A stretch of 64,000 nucleotides of DNA from an uncultured Eubacteriales bacterium (GCA_900315675.1 OMZY01000018.1:30306-94305); one strand, 5' to 3'. Counted from the stretch's first letter, positions 42,205-51,077 are shown. Notes: generated by a model from the letters alone, not told the origin. A program made the numbers and translations.

Positions 42205-43269
42205 TTATTTGACATCATCCCAGGTGAGCCAGACGGCTTCAGACCGTTGACCTTTATCTTTGGGCGCGTCCGTATCTACCAGGAGACCGGTTTGCGCGTT
42301 AACAAGTGCTGCAGGTGTGGCTGCGCTTTCCGGTTCATCATCATCTTCCAGCACCCAGAAGGGAAGCAGGATGGGATTTCCTTGCCGGTCTTCCGGATTG
42401 TTCATGGACAGATATACAAGACGAAGCCTTGTGGGTTTGTGCGGTTCAAGATTGATTTCACTTCCGCCGGACTGCTTCAATGCCTGGATGACATCGGACA
42501 GTGAGCAAAGCGGTATGTCGTTCGCCAGAATGCCGGATTCATTGCTCATGTCAAGGTAATACCAGTAGCATTCAGGGGAAAAGATATTGAATGTGCATTG
42601 ACCCAGGGGCAGTGTTCCCGGCTTTCGGTCATACCCGCTGACTAAAGCATAGTAATGAGATATATGGCCGTAATAGGGAAGACCGTGGAAAGCTTGCTCA
42701 TATTCCAGTGAATAATATCCGGTGCTGTCAACCGGCTGATCCATAGACGGCTGCAGCCCCTTTGCCCGGTATTGCCGGGAATTGGCCCAGGAACGATGCA
42801 GGCGGAAGACAGGATTGCCGCTGCCTGAATTCAGAGTCTGATCCGCGAAAGCAATGGCTTCAGCCATGGTCAACGGGCTTTCATCCGCCTGTGCATCCGG
42901 TCCGAACCGGCTGATTCGCATGACGCCTTTGATCGGCGCTCCAATCAGTTTTTCTTTCCGGAGCTTAACAGCCCAGCCGGTCATATAACCTGCATTACCG
43001 GGACGGCGTTCCTCTTCAGCACCGCCTTCCGGAACCGGCGGGGCCTGATCGGGGTCGGGAAACGTTATGGTGATTACCGGGAGCTGATCAATCTCCGGAA
43101 TCTCCAGGGAGACGGGATAGCGCCCTTTGAGCGTTTCAATTTCGAGTGTGCCGTCAGTGAGGGTTTCCGCCTGTTCCCGTATCTGACTGATCGTATAGTA
43201 TTCGTTGTCAGCGACTGACATACAGGGCAGACATAATATGCATATAAGAAGTGCTGTAATTCTTTTCAT
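42205..43269 (-). CDS. Secreted protein of unknown function
   Basis: A 354-residue exported protein with a signal peptide (1-19, ending CMSVA). The body is rich in beta-type sequence and ends with a segment describing a conserved hydrophobic core (RLVYLSMNNPEDRQGNPILL, then PFWVLEDDDEPES and ALVNAQTGLLVDTD). The last motif resembles the end of PepSY-like or DUF6034-like secreted proteins, but I cannot assign it. GGAGG lies 7 nt before the ATG at 43269. It follows the anti-sigma gene after a terminator and may belong to the same regulon. Confidence 0.7.
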   Translation of the reverse strand: MKRITALLICILCLPCMSVADNEYYTISQIREQAETLTDGTLEIETLKGRYPVSLEIPEIDQLPVITITFPDPDQAPPVPEGGAEEERRPGNAGYMTGWAVKLRKEKLIGAPIKGVMRISRFGPDAQADESPLTMAEAIAFADQTLNSGSGNPVFRLHRSWANSRQYRAKGLQPSMDQPVDSTGYYSLEYEQAFHGLPYYGHISHYYALVSGYDRKPGTLPLGQCTFNIFSPECYWYYLDMSNESGILANDIPLCSLSDVIQALKQSGGSEINLEPHKPTRLRLVYLSMNNPEDRQGNPILLPFWVLEDDDEPESAATPAALVNAQTGLLVDTDAPKDKGQRSEAVWLTWDDVK

Positions 43270-43290
43270 CAGAATTCCTCCTGTAAAACG

Positions 43291-43316
43291 GAGGGCACAG
43301 GCTTGTCTGTGCCCTC
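43291..43316 (-). terminator. Terminator after the anti-sigma gene
   Basis: GAGGGCACAG/CTGTGCCCTC (43291-43300 with 43307-43316) followed on the reverse strand by CGTTTT. Confidence 0.7.
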
Positions 43317-43331
43317 GCATGACGTTGGTAG

Positions 43332-44636
43332 TCAGTCTGCCGGCTTTACCAGCACGGCCTGGCTCATATCCACCTTGACCTGGCTCATATCCACGTTTCC
43401 GTCTTCATCTTCTTCAGGCATTTCAACGGGCGCCAGATACAGCTCATCCGGGATTTCTTCCAAATACGGGTAAATGAAATCCGCAGAATCACTGCCGCCG
43501 GATTCGCAACCGCGGTGTTCCGGGAAGATGAGATTGCCGTTGCCGTCCACCAGTTCAAGGCTGAAGGTCCATCCTTCGAACACGTCCAGAGGTGTATAGG
43601 GCCACAGATCTGTACCGTCATCATCTTTGAAATATTCGCCGTTTTCTGCTATGAAGGCAGCCATGGCGTCAGGATTAACTTTTAAATCCAGATTGATATA
43701 GGTCATCAGGGGCGTGAAAGCGGCTTCCCTGACTTTGGCTGTTACTGTGGGTGTAACAGTTTCTTTATCCGGATGGAAGGTTTTGACCCTGGACTGGATC
43801 GGGCCGGCGTCATAGGTAAAAGTGACCATGCCCTTTTCAGGCTTGGGCGAATTGCCGTTTTCATCCTGTTCTTTCGGGAATTCAGCTTCACTTGTATCAC
43901 CGACGGCCAGGCTGATTTCAATCGGCCCGTCCACGATGACGTTGTTGTTATTCAGCCGCCAAACCAGCGTACAGACAATTTCACCGGGATTCTTTGTTGC
44001 CTCCATCCCGTTTTCGGAACCTCCGGGAGCGTTGACTTCTTCTCCATTCACCCAGATTGAATCATACCACCAGCCGAGATGATGAGCGGAAAGCGCTTCA
44101 TACATCTCGTCATCTCCCCAACCGGGGACGGGCATGTCAGGATCACCGCCGCTCTCTTCCAGGTAGTCTTTTGGAATATTATCGCCGAAACGGTCCCTGA
44201 GGGTGACTCCGAATGGCTTGTCCATATCAGGGAAGTGATAGGAATACTGGACCATCAGGATGCGGCCGTCATAGCCGGCTTCATCGACGGTGACTTCCAC
44301 GCCGTTAATGGTTTCCTTGTACAGATCACGCTGCATGACGCTGTCCGCGTTCGCCGGAGATTCTCCGGTCAGGTAGGAAATGGATATACGTTCAAACAGA
44401 TGCCACTGGGTGGCGGCCAGGGCGATGGCGCCCAGGGCCAGGACGATAATCAGCGCGATAACCAGGGTACGGCGGCTGAACCGTCCGGCAGTCCGGATGG
44501 CCTGCTTTGTACTTTCTTTCATTTGAGCCTCCTGCGTTATGATATCCTCCAGCGTTTTTTCAACGCGGAGATGGAAGTGTTCGGGAACGTCAGGAGCCGC
44601 GGAGATGAATTGCTTTCTGAATTCGTTGTTGGTCAT
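43332..44636 (-). CDS. DUF4179-type anti-sigma factor
   Basis: A 434-residue single-pass membrane protein. Residues 1-54 are cytoplasmic and would hold the sigma factor. Residues 56-76 (RTLVIALIIVLALGAIALAA) are the membrane helix and the rest is an extracellular sensor. VEVTVDEAGYDGRILMVQYSY (113-133, given here in two parts: VEVTVDEAGYDG, RILMVQYSY) is the DUF4179 pattern. It overlaps the sigma gene by four bases (ATGA), a sign of coupled translation. Confidence 0.85.
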   Translation of the reverse strand: MTNNEFRKQFISAAPDVPEHFHLRVEKTLEDIITQEAQMKESTKQAIRTAGRFSRRTLVIALIIVLALGAIALAATQWHLFERISISYLTGESPANADSVMQRDLYKETINGVEVTVDEAGYDGRILMVQYSYHFPDMDKPFGVTLRDRFGDNIPKDYLEESGGDPDMPVPGWGDDEMYEALSAHHLGWWYDSIWVNGEEVNAPGGSENGMEATKNPGEIVCTLVWRLNNNNVIVDGPIEISLAVGDTSEAEFPKEQDENGNSPKPEKGMVTFTYDAGPIQSRVKTFHPDKETVTPTVTAKVREAAFTPLMTYINLDLKVNPDAMAAFIAENGEYFKDDDGTDLWPYTPLDVFEGWTFSLELVDGNGNLIFPEHRGCESGGSDSADFIYPYLEEIPDELYLAPVEMPEEDEDGNVDMSQVKVDMSQAVLVKPAD

Positions 44637-45118
44637 TCTTCCATCCCTCCTTCCATGAGGAGAGTTTTGCCGAGCTGTTTCCGTGCGATCCTCATACGGG
44701 TTTTGACCGTGCTGGGCGGCAGGCCCAGCGCATCAGCCAGCTCCTGTATGGAATAGCCATCCGCATAATGAAGCGTAATAAGCAGGCTGTATTCAGGTTT
44801 CAGTTTCCGGACAGCCTCCATGACCGGAGCCTCCGGTACAGGAGGTTCCGTTGCTTCCGCGGCGGCGTCTTCCAGGGGACTGAAGCTCCATTTTTTGCGC
44901 GTGCGCAGCAGATCCTTGCACTGGTTGGTGAGAATCCGGGCCATCCACGGTCTGAAAAGTTTCAGGTCCCGCAGGCTTTCCCGCCTCTCCCAGGCTTTGA
45001 TCAATGCATCCTGTACCGCATCCTCGGCGTCGGCATTATTGCCCATGTAGGACCAGGCGATGCGGTATAACAGCTTTTCAATCCGCCTGACTTCCGCTTG
45101 AAACATCAAAGCATCCAC
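44633..45118 (-). CDS. ECF-family RNA polymerase sigma factor
   Basis: An alternative sigma factor of about 161 residues. Region 2 reads YRIAWSYMGNNADAEDAVQDALIKAW, with FRPWMARILTNQCKDLLR after it. Region 4 reads YSIQELADALGLPPSTVKTRM. The frame is open to 45199, but no ribosome site lies there. AAAGGGG 8 nt ahead of a GTG at 45118 gives the usual short N-terminus, and ATG 45106 is another option. It is the first gene of a unit with the overlapping anti-sigma gene. Confidence 0.88.
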   Translation of the reverse strand: MDALMFQAEVRRIEKLLYRIAWSYMGNNADAEDAVQDALIKAWERRESLRDLKLFRPWMARILTNQCKDLLRTRKKWSFSPLEDAAAEATEPPVPEAPVMEAVRKLKPEYSLLITLHYADGYSIQELADALGLPPSTVKTRMRIARKQLGKTLLMEGGMEE

Positions 45119-45345
45119 GACATTGTTCCCCTTTGAATTCTTCGTTTTGCGCGTCCGCTTTCCGAAGACCCTCTGAACAGCGCTGATTACAGATTCCACC
45201 TATAAGACGAATGAGGAGGGGAAAAAGTTTTCATTCTGAAAACTTTTTTGAAAAAGAAAAAGCCGCGTCCGGAATGAACACGGCGGGTAGGCGGATGGCC
45301 AGAGTTATAAGGTGTTCCGTAAATGTTGAAGGTTCAGGTCCCCGG

Positions 45346-45506
45346 AGGAGATTTCCCCGCAACTTCAATCGTCGCGTCTCACGCTTGGAGCGCGCTCGCC
45401 GCTCGTTTCAGTTGACTTGTTCGCATCATTTCGGCTTCGCCGACAGCGCACTGCGCTGACATTCAGCTCGCTCCCCACGCGGCCTGCGGCTTCGGTCGAA
45501 ATGACA
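45346..45506 (-). ncRNA. Candidate structured element, copy C, with TGTCATTTCGACC ends
   Basis: Read on the reverse strand it starts TGTCATTTCGACC, continues into GGGGAGCGAG and then shows CAGCGC-AGT-GCGCTG, TCGGC-GAA-GCCGA, GCGAACAAGTCAACTGAAAC, and ends GATTGAAGTTGCGG then GAAATCTCC. The hairpins and the CAACT with AGTTG pairing mirror copies A and B with changed bases on both sides. Here the element lies inside the shorter TGTCATTTCGACC repeat seen at 3852. Confidence 0.5.
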
Positions 45507-45543
45507 CGCGGAGGCGCTGATTGATTCACAACTTTCAGGACAC

Positions 45544-45582
45544 TATATCATTTTTCATTTTTAATTCTTCATTCTTCATTTC
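45544..45582. repeat. Heptamer array, ATTCTTC/ATTTTTC type
   Basis: About four imperfect units after a TATATCATT boundary, just beyond the DegV stop. Confidence 0.7.
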
Positions 45583-45601
45583 ATCGGATATTGATCATAG
45601 A

Positions 45602-46435
45602 TCAATATCCGACAATCAGCCCTTCTCTTTCCGCGTAGAAACTGTCCAGTCCCCGTGTGGCCTGTACCAGCACTTCAATGCCGGCATGGGCGGCTTCCAG
45701 GGCCTTCTTCAGCGCTTCGGCGTCCTTCAGGTTCTGGCAGTGGCTGATGACGATCTGCTTGCCGGCGATGCCGACCTTGCCGATCTCCTCCACCAGGAAG
45801 CGGATCATGCCCTTGCTGCCCCGGGCCTTACCGCGGATTTCAATTTCTCCCTTGTCGCTGCCCGCGCCGATGCCCCAGAAGCCCAGGTGGCCGGCGATGA
45901 AGCCGATCAGGCGGCCGACCCGGCCGGACTTGATCAGGTTATGATAGGAGGAAAGGGCGAAGCAGGTATGGATCCTGTCCGCGGTTTCGTTCAGATCCTT
46001 TTCAATCTCCTCAATGGATTTGCCCTCGAGGATCAGGTCCCGGGCGCGCCAGATCAGCATGGCTTCTTCCGGACCGGTGGCCCGGGAGTCAATGATGAGG
46101 ATCTGCTTGTCCGGTTCATCCTCCAGCAGCATATCCCGGCCGAGGCAGGCGCTGTTGTAGCAGCCGGACAGGGCGCCGGAAATCGTGAAGGCGATCACGG
46201 GGCCGGGAGCAGAAAACTTTTCCCGCCAGATTTCCGGGGAGGGGCAGGCCGTCTGGGCCATTTCGCTATGAGTCTCATTGGCCTCCAGCATATCGCTGAC
46301 CGGCATGTTTTCATCATCCACAAATTCTTTGCCGCCGATCCGGATGGTGAACGGAATCGTGGCGAAGTCCATTTTTCCCTCTGTGCCCTCCAGCTCATAC
46401 AGGTCACAGGCAGAGTCGGCAACCAGGTGCCACAT
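45602..46435 (-). CDS. DegV family protein
   Basis: A 277-residue member of the DegV family, whose members bind a fatty acid and in some species feed fatty-acid kinase. WHLVADSACDL (2-12) is the N-terminal signature, FTISGALSGCYNSA (83-96) the fatty-acid head-group loop and NLIKSGRVGRLIGF the second conserved loop. It follows the secreted-protein gene after 24 bp and so is probably co-transcribed with it. Biological role here is not known. Confidence 0.9.
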   Translation of the reverse strand: MWHLVADSACDLYELEGTEGKMDFATIPFTIRIGGKEFVDDENMPVSDMLEANETHSEMAQTACPSPEIWREKFSAPGPVIAFTISGALSGCYNSACLGRDMLLEDEPDKQILIIDSRATGPEEAMLIWRARDLILEGKSIEEIEKDLNETADRIHTCFALSSYHNLIKSGRVGRLIGFIAGHLGFWGIGAGSDKGEIEIRGKARGSKGMIRFLVEEIGKVGIAGKQIVISHCQNLKDAEALKKALEAAHAGIEVLVQATRGLDSFYAEREGLIVGY

Positions 46436-46459
46436 TCAGGAACATCTCCCTTCAAATCA

Positions 46460-47563
46460 TCACTGCTTGAATACCGGCACATCAAATTCCGGTGTTTCCG
46501 CGGAGGGCATGGAAGCAAAGTCGACGGGATTGCCGTTGATATCCTTCACGGAAGTGTTGGGTGCGATTTTCTTCTCCTGCAGCAGGAACAGCGGCTCCGC
46601 TGTTACCACCACATACTCTTCATAATCCGAATAGTCCCCGAAGGACAGGATCCACATCCGGGCGTTTTCCGGCAGCGGGCCGCCGGCCGGAGGCAGGTCG
46701 GTCATCGTAGCCAGGCGAAGCATGGAAGGCGCGGCGTCCGGATAGTCGCTGATGACGGTCATGGTGGCTTCTCCGGGATCGAAACTGTTGTTTATCAGCA
46801 CTTCGAACTCTTCCGCGGACGCGGTCATCGGCAGGCTGCGGGCCTTGAATGCCTCGCCGTCCGCACGGTAATCCAGGGACAGAGGCGTTCCTTCCGCGTC
46901 CAGCATGACGTTCAGCTCATAGCCGCCGTAGTCCGCGGAACGCCAGCCCAGGGAGCAGCTTTCCGTGTTTCCTTCCGGCGTGAAACTGACCACGCGGGTG
47001 AAGCCGGCGTTTTTATTGGAAAGGGTCCGGGTTTCGGAAATCAGGGTGCCGTCCTCCCGGAAGGAGTAAATGTTCTCCCCGGAGTTCCAGGAGGGGAACA
47101 TGGAAACGTCCGCCCGCAGGGTCAGCTCGGCCCGGACAAAAGCCATGTCGCCGGACCAGGTGTTGTACTCTTCCACGAAGCGGCGTTTCTGGGCCGCGTC
47201 CGGGTAGATATAGGCGATGAAAACGCTGTATTCGTTTCCGGTTATTTCAACTTCGGCGCCGGAGGCGTTCTCCTGAGAGAAGATGACCTTCTCCGCGCCT
47301 TCCGAAAAATCCAGTTCGTTAATCTGCAGATTGGCGGCGGGCCGGTCCAGCGTCAGCTTCAGCTGAGTGCCTTCCGCGGAAAAACCGGTCACCCGCACGG
47401 GCTTTTCAAGGCCTTCGGGAAGGGTAATCTCCCCGGTGGAAGCCGGAACGGTTTTCATGCTTTCAAGCAGGACATATCCGCCCTTGGGGGCAGCCGCGTA
47501 CGCGGAAGCCAGGAGGCAGACGGCCAGCATAAGGACACAAGCCAGAACCAGGGCACGTTTCAT
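46460..47563 (-). CDS. Secreted protein of unknown function
   Basis: A 367-residue exported protein with a signal peptide (1-23, ending SAYA). The body has alternating beta-type segments (YVLLESMKTVPASTGEITLP, VFIAYIYPDAAQKRRFVEEY), no cysteine pattern and no recognised domain. AAAGGAGG lies 10 nt before the ATG at 47563; the longer frame to 47596 has none. DegV follows in the same unit. Confidence 0.75.
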   Translation of the reverse strand: MKRALVLACVLMLAVCLLASAYAAAPKGGYVLLESMKTVPASTGEITLPEGLEKPVRVTGFSAEGTQLKLTLDRPAANLQINELDFSEGAEKVIFSQENASGAEVEITGNEYSVFIAYIYPDAAQKRRFVEEYNTWSGDMAFVRAELTLRADVSMFPSWNSGENIYSFREDGTLISETRTLSNKNAGFTRVVSFTPEGNTESCSLGWRSADYGGYELNVMLDAEGTPLSLDYRADGEAFKARSLPMTASAEEFEVLINNSFDPGEATMTVISDYPDAAPSMLRLATMTDLPPAGGPLPENARMWILSFGDYSDYEEYVVVTAEPLFLLQEKKIAPNTSVKDINGNPVDFASMPSAETPEFDVPVFKQ

Positions 47564-47737
47564 GATACGCAGCCCTCCTTTCACCGCTTTAAGCAAGCCG
47601 GATTACCTTTTATTATACACTTTCCCCTTGTTTGTTTGCAATGCATGAGGCCTTCGCGTCCGTCCTTTTTGTGCTTTTTCCTCCGGACAGGAAAACGGAG
47701 CGGCACGAAACCGCTCCGCATGGAAAACAAAGGGATC

Positions 47738-48688
47738 TTACAGGTTGACAAAGCTGACGTACTGTTCCCGGGGCGCCTTCGCCCGCTCGCACTTCAGCTC
47801 GTTGAGCATCAGGGCGGTCTGGCCGTCCGGTCCCTGCACCATTTTGCAGCGGGCAGTCAGCGTGAAGAAGGTCTTGTTGTCCGGCGTACGTTCGCCCTTG
47901 CAGACCCAGCCGCAGGGGGCGATGTCGTTGGAGCAGCAGGTCATGGCTTCCCGGGCAAAGTAGTAGAAGCCCTTCGGGAATTCCCGGCGGCGCCAGGCCT
48001 GGCCGATGATGGAAACCACCTTGCCATCATAGCGCTCCGGATGCTCCATGCTGTCCACGTAGAACAGGCCGAACTGCTCATCCGTGATCCGGATGACATC
48101 CGCCTTCATATCATAGGGCAGGTCCTCGTCCGTGATGCCGTCGTCCACCGTGCCGTCCAGGTTTTCAAACATGATCGTAGCGCCGCTGTTCATGGCCCGC
48201 AGCTGCCGGCGCCAGGAGCTCTTGTTGAAGTTCTCCCCGCAGCGGTTCACATAGATCATGTCCGCGGTCTTCATCGGGTCGGTGAGGAGCTTGCGCATGT
48301 TGGTCATGTAGTTTTCGAAGGTGGTGGCGTCGGCCGTGGTGACCACCTGGGCCCAGTCCCACAGGCGGGGCAGGGTGATCTCATCCAGCTTTTCCAGGCC
48401 CCACATGGTGTTGTACTCCATGATGACGCAGGTCGGCTCGATCTCCCGGTCCAGGTCCGCCAGCTTCGCCGTGGTCAGCTCATCCTTGCTGTCCAGGTTC
48501 ACCAGCACGCCCTTGTACTTCTCCAGGCTGTCATCGTCCCACTCGGTCTCGCCTTCCTCGCAGCACAGCACCAGCACCCGGCCGCCGTTGGTAAAACGGT
48601 CGTTGCCCAGGACCGTCAGTCCCAGGGTGGTCTTGCCGCTTTCAATGAAACCGGTGATCAGATATACCGGAACAAATCTCCTGATCAT
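47738..48688 (-). CDS. G3E-type P-loop GTPase fused to a YcgQ/DUF1980-like C-terminal domain
   Basis: A 316-residue protein. GFIESGKTTL (13-22) is the Walker A loop of the SIMIBI/CobW class; residues 1-190 are GTPase-like but lack a clear CxCC metal site. The last 110 residues (from about 205: YDGKVVSIIGQAW, then FAREAMTCCSNDIAPCGWVC) resemble the C-terminal domain of the YcgQ/TIGR03943 proteins that work with YcgR-type permeases. The start overlaps the stop of the CobW-type gene by two bases, so the two are made together. A role in metal handling is inferred. Confidence 0.7.
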   Translation of the reverse strand: MIRRFVPVYLITGFIESGKTTLGLTVLGNDRFTNGGRVLVLCCEEGETEWDDDSLEKYKGVLVNLDSKDELTTAKLADLDREIEPTCVIMEYNTMWGLEKLDEITLPRLWDWAQVVTTADATTFENYMTNMRKLLTDPMKTADMIYVNRCGENFNKSSWRRQLRAMNSGATIMFENLDGTVDDGITDEDLPYDMKADVIRITDEQFGLFYVDSMEHPERYDGKVVSIIGQAWRRREFPKGFYYFAREAMTCCSNDIAPCGWVCKGERTPDNKTFFTLTARCKMVQGPDGQTALMLNELKCERAKAPREQYVSFVNL

Positions 48689-49833
48689 AAATGAAACAAC
48701 TCCGTAATCGCTTGTTCGTTTAGGTCGGCGCCGATCACGCACAGGCGGCCGGTATAGTCCGCGCTGCCGTCGCGCATATCGATTTCGCCGGGCACATAGT
48801 CAAACTGGAACCAGCCGCCGGCCGCGTTCTGCAGGATACCCTTGGCCCGCAGCACCTTGCCGTATTCCTCTTCGTCGGACAGCTTCTCCAGCATGCCGCG
48901 GATCTCGTCCTGCTCATACCGCTGCGCGGTTTCAAGGCCGATGTTGCCGAACACTTCGTCCGCGTCATGGCCTTCACCGTGATGGTGATGGTGATGATGA
49001 TGCTCATGGTCGTGGCAGCCGCAGGTGCAGCCCTCACCGTGTTCATGATGGTGATGATGTTCGTGTTCGTCGTCATCGTCATCATCGTCGTCATGGTCGT
49101 GGTGATGGTGATGATGTTCGTGCTCGTCCTCATCATCGTCATCGTCGTCATGATCGTGGTGATGGTGATGATGTTCGTGCTCGTCCTCATCATCGTCATC
49201 ATCGTCATCGTCCAGCGGGGCGAACCAGATGGGCTTGCCGTTCTCGATCACGTCCAGCATGAAGTCCGGCTCCATTTCATCCCAGGGGGTGGTGATGATC
49301 CGGGCGTCGGGATGGGCTTCGGCGATCAGCTGGCGGCTCTTTTCCACCCGGGCGGCATCCAGCAGCTGGGTGCGGCTGAAGATGACCGTGGAGGCGCTCT
49401 TCACCTGGTCCAGGAAGAATTCGCCGAAGTTCTTCATATACATCCGGCACTTGCCGGCGTCCACCACGGTGGCGCTGCCGCCGGTCTCAATATCCGTGTG
49501 GCGTTCCTTGGCCTTTTCCACAGCGGCGAGGATCTCGCTCAGCTTGCCGACGCCGGTGGGCTCCACCAGGATCCGGTCCGGGTGGTAGGTGTCGATCAGC
49601 TGGTCCACCGCGGCCTGGAAGTCTCCGGCCAGGGTGCAGCAGATGCAGCCCGCGTTCAGCTCGGTCACGGTAATGCCGGCGTCCTTCATGAAGCCGCCGT
49701 CGATACCGATCTCGCCGTATTCATTCTCCAGCAGTACGACCTTCTCGTTCCGGAGACGGCCGGTCAGCAGTTTTTTAATCAGTGTTGTCTTGCCGGCTCC
49801 CAGGAAGCCGGAGATCACATTTACCTTTACCAT
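48685..49833 (-). CDS. COG0523 G3E GTPase metallochaperone with His/Asp-rich loop
   Basis: A 382-residue CobW/ZNG1/YciC-type protein. GFLGAGKTTL (9-18) is the P-loop, GCICC (62-66) the invariant metal-binding CxCC and EPTGVGK near 93 the switch region. Residues about 208-294 are almost only His, Asp, Glu and a CTCGC patch, a metal store typical of zinc or nickel members. The C-terminal CobW_C domain follows (RAKGILQNAAGGWFQFDYVP). It would deliver metal to client proteins using GTP. It has its own promoter and is the first gene of a two-gene unit. Confidence 0.9.
   Translation of the reverse strand: MVKVNVISGFLGAGKTTLIKKLLTGRLRNEKVVLLENEYGEIGIDGGFMKDAGITVTELNAGCICCTLAGDFQAAVDQLIDTYHPDRILVEPTGVGKLSEILAAVEKAKERHTDIETGGSATVVDAGKCRMYMKNFGEFFLDQVKSASTVIFSRTQLLDAARVEKSRQLIAEAHPDARIITTPWDEMEPDFMLDVIENGKPIWFAPLDDDDDDDDEDEHEHHHHHHDHDDDDDDEDEHEHHHHHHDHDDDDDDDDEHEHHHHHEHGEGCTCGCHDHEHHHHHHHHGEGHDADEVFGNIGLETAQRYEQDEIRGMLEKLSDEEEYGKVLRAKGILQNAAGGWFQFDYVPGEIDMRDGSADYTGRLCVIGADLNEQAITELFHL
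48970..49215. repeat. 57-bp repeats encoding His/Asp-rich units
   Basis: At least two near-identical 57-bp (19-codon) units and one partial unit encode repeats of the form EHEHHHHHHDHDDDDDDED. The expansion is in frame and lies inside the metallochaperone gene. Confidence 0.85.
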
Positions 49834-49889
49834 GAAACAGTTTCCTTCTTTCCTTACGATCGACGCCGCCTTTATCTGACGGCATACCT

Positions 49890-49918
49890 TTTATAGCGCT
49901 TGATCCCTTGTTTGTCAA
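49890..49918 (-). promoter_or_regulatory. Sigma-A promoter of the metallochaperone operon
   Basis: On the reverse strand TTGACA (49918-49913), 17 bp, TATAAA (49895-49890). No Zur-type box was recognised near it. Confidence 0.85.
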
Positions 49919-49975
49919 ATGTTTTCCTGCTCAGAAGGCAGGAATGGGCATACTGGGACGTTTTTGGGATAATGC

Positions 49976-50004
49976 GTGACAAATATTGTGAAAGATGCTA
50001 TAAT
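49976..50004 (+). promoter_or_regulatory. Sigma-A promoter of the 50.1-kb secreted-protein gene
   Basis: GTGACA (49976-49981), 17 bp, TATAAT (49999-50004), divergent from the operon promoter. A TTCCTGC/GCAGGAA inverted repeat (near 49924-49943) lies between the two. Confidence 0.8.
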
Positions 50005-50107
50005 ACCTTACACAGTTACATGAGTATGTTCGATCAGTGACATAAACAGATTGCCTCCGGGCAGTCATTCGCTTCTTTCAATTGGGTATAACTAAGGAGG
50101 AAAGGCC

Positions 50108-50914
50108 GTGAAATCAGCCAATGTAACGGACTTCCGCAGGACAGCAGCGCTGGCGTTGCTGATAGCCCTGCTTGTGTCCGTTTGCGTGCCTGCCCCCGCA
50201 AAGGCAGCGGATCCCGCGGACGTGGATCTGATGCTGGCGGGCAGTGCCGTTTCGGCGATGGGCCTCACAGACGCGGCGGGAACGCTGATCCAGCCGCATA
50301 AGGCACCGGAACTGCTGGGCAGGGGCAACCCGGACGTGACAGGCATTGAGCCTGATTACCGGGGAACCGTGGGATATGTTGCCCTGCAGACCGGATGGGA
50401 GGTCAGCCGTTTCAACACCTTCACGGAAACGCCCTGGATGCTTCCGCTGTACGAGCAGGAGGGCACAAAGTGGAAGGTGGTCGGCGCCGTGGCGCACAAG
50501 ACGCCGGTGCTGGTAACCGATCAGCAGATTAAGGAAGAAAGGGGACACAAGTTCGGCGGCCACCTGCAGGTGATCCGGCTGGATACCTTTGAGGAAGCGT
50601 GGATTGACGTGATCCATTTTGTCACCGCGCCCTACTGGTCCATGAACCTGACGGACGCCGTGGGCTACGGATACTGCATTGCCGTGTACAACAACAATTC
50701 CGGCATTATGCCGACGGACCGGAAGGGCAACCGGGGCGAACTGCAGGAAGGAACCCGGGTGCTGATGTGCGAAAGGCGCACCGCCCGGTATGTGAGCCCC
50801 GACAAGAAGAACAATCCGCTGCCGGGCATTATCTTCCGGAGCGGGGAGAAAAAGGATTCCTATTACCGCACGTTCCTGTTCTTCAACGCAAACGACCTGA
50901 CGCTGACCTACTGA
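50108..50914 (+). CDS. Secreted protein of unknown function
   Basis: A 268-residue exported protein with a signal peptide (about 1-33, ending PAKAA). The middle (WMLPLYEQEGTKWKVVGAVAHKTPVLVTDQ) has the look of an SH3-like wall-binding domain, and YGYCIAVYNNNSGIM follows. No enzyme motif is seen. Translation starts at GTG 50108 after AAGGAGG. It is a single-gene unit with a clear promoter and terminator. Confidence 0.78.
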   Translation: MKSANVTDFRRTAALALLIALLVSVCVPAPAKAADPADVDLMLAGSAVSAMGLTDAAGTLIQPHKAPELLGRGNPDVTGIEPDYRGTVGYVALQTGWEVSRFNTFTETPWMLPLYEQEGTKWKVVGAVAHKTPVLVTDQQIKEERGHKFGGHLQVIRLDTFEEAWIDVIHFVTAPYWSMNLTDAVGYGYCIAVYNNNSGIMPTDRKGNRGELQEGTRVLMCERRTARYVSPDKKNNPLPGIIFRSGEKKDSYYRTFLFFNANDLTLTY

Positions 50915-50937
50915 CAGGAAAGACTGAAAGATGACGG

Positions 50938-50966
50938 GCCCCGGCAGAAAATGCCGGGGCTCTTTT
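50938..50966 (+). terminator. Terminator of the 50.1-kb gene
   Basis: A 9-bp GCCCCGGCA/TGCCGGGGC stem with a 5-nt loop is followed by TCTTTT. Confidence 0.85.
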
Positions 50967-51077
50967 CATGCCTGCGGAAGACCCGGAAGAGAGGCGGCGG
51001 AGAATAAAAAGACAGTCAGTGGAAACTTGAAAAACAGTAGATTCGGGGTTTATCATTAGGATAGAAAAATATGTTCA

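Larger units (their letters stand above)
45119..45601. other. Gap between sigma factor and DegV genes
   Basis: About 480 bp without a gene. It carries the sigma-gene promoter region on the reverse strand (no sure motif), element copy C (45346-45506) and a heptamer array (45544-45582). Confidence 0.6.

Noticed and set aside
45521-48694. A 1057-codon forward open frame
   Set aside because: It is the mirror of DegV, the secreted-protein gene and the GTPase gene, caused by high GC at codon third positions; it begins inside a heptamer array.
48967-49896. A forward frame rich in methionine and valine that looks like a membrane protein
   Set aside because: It is the complement of the His/Asp repeat codons in the metallochaperone gene.
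49834-49920. Zur box ahead of the metallochaperone operon
   Set aside because: A promoter is clear, but no palindrome of the Zur type could be recognised.
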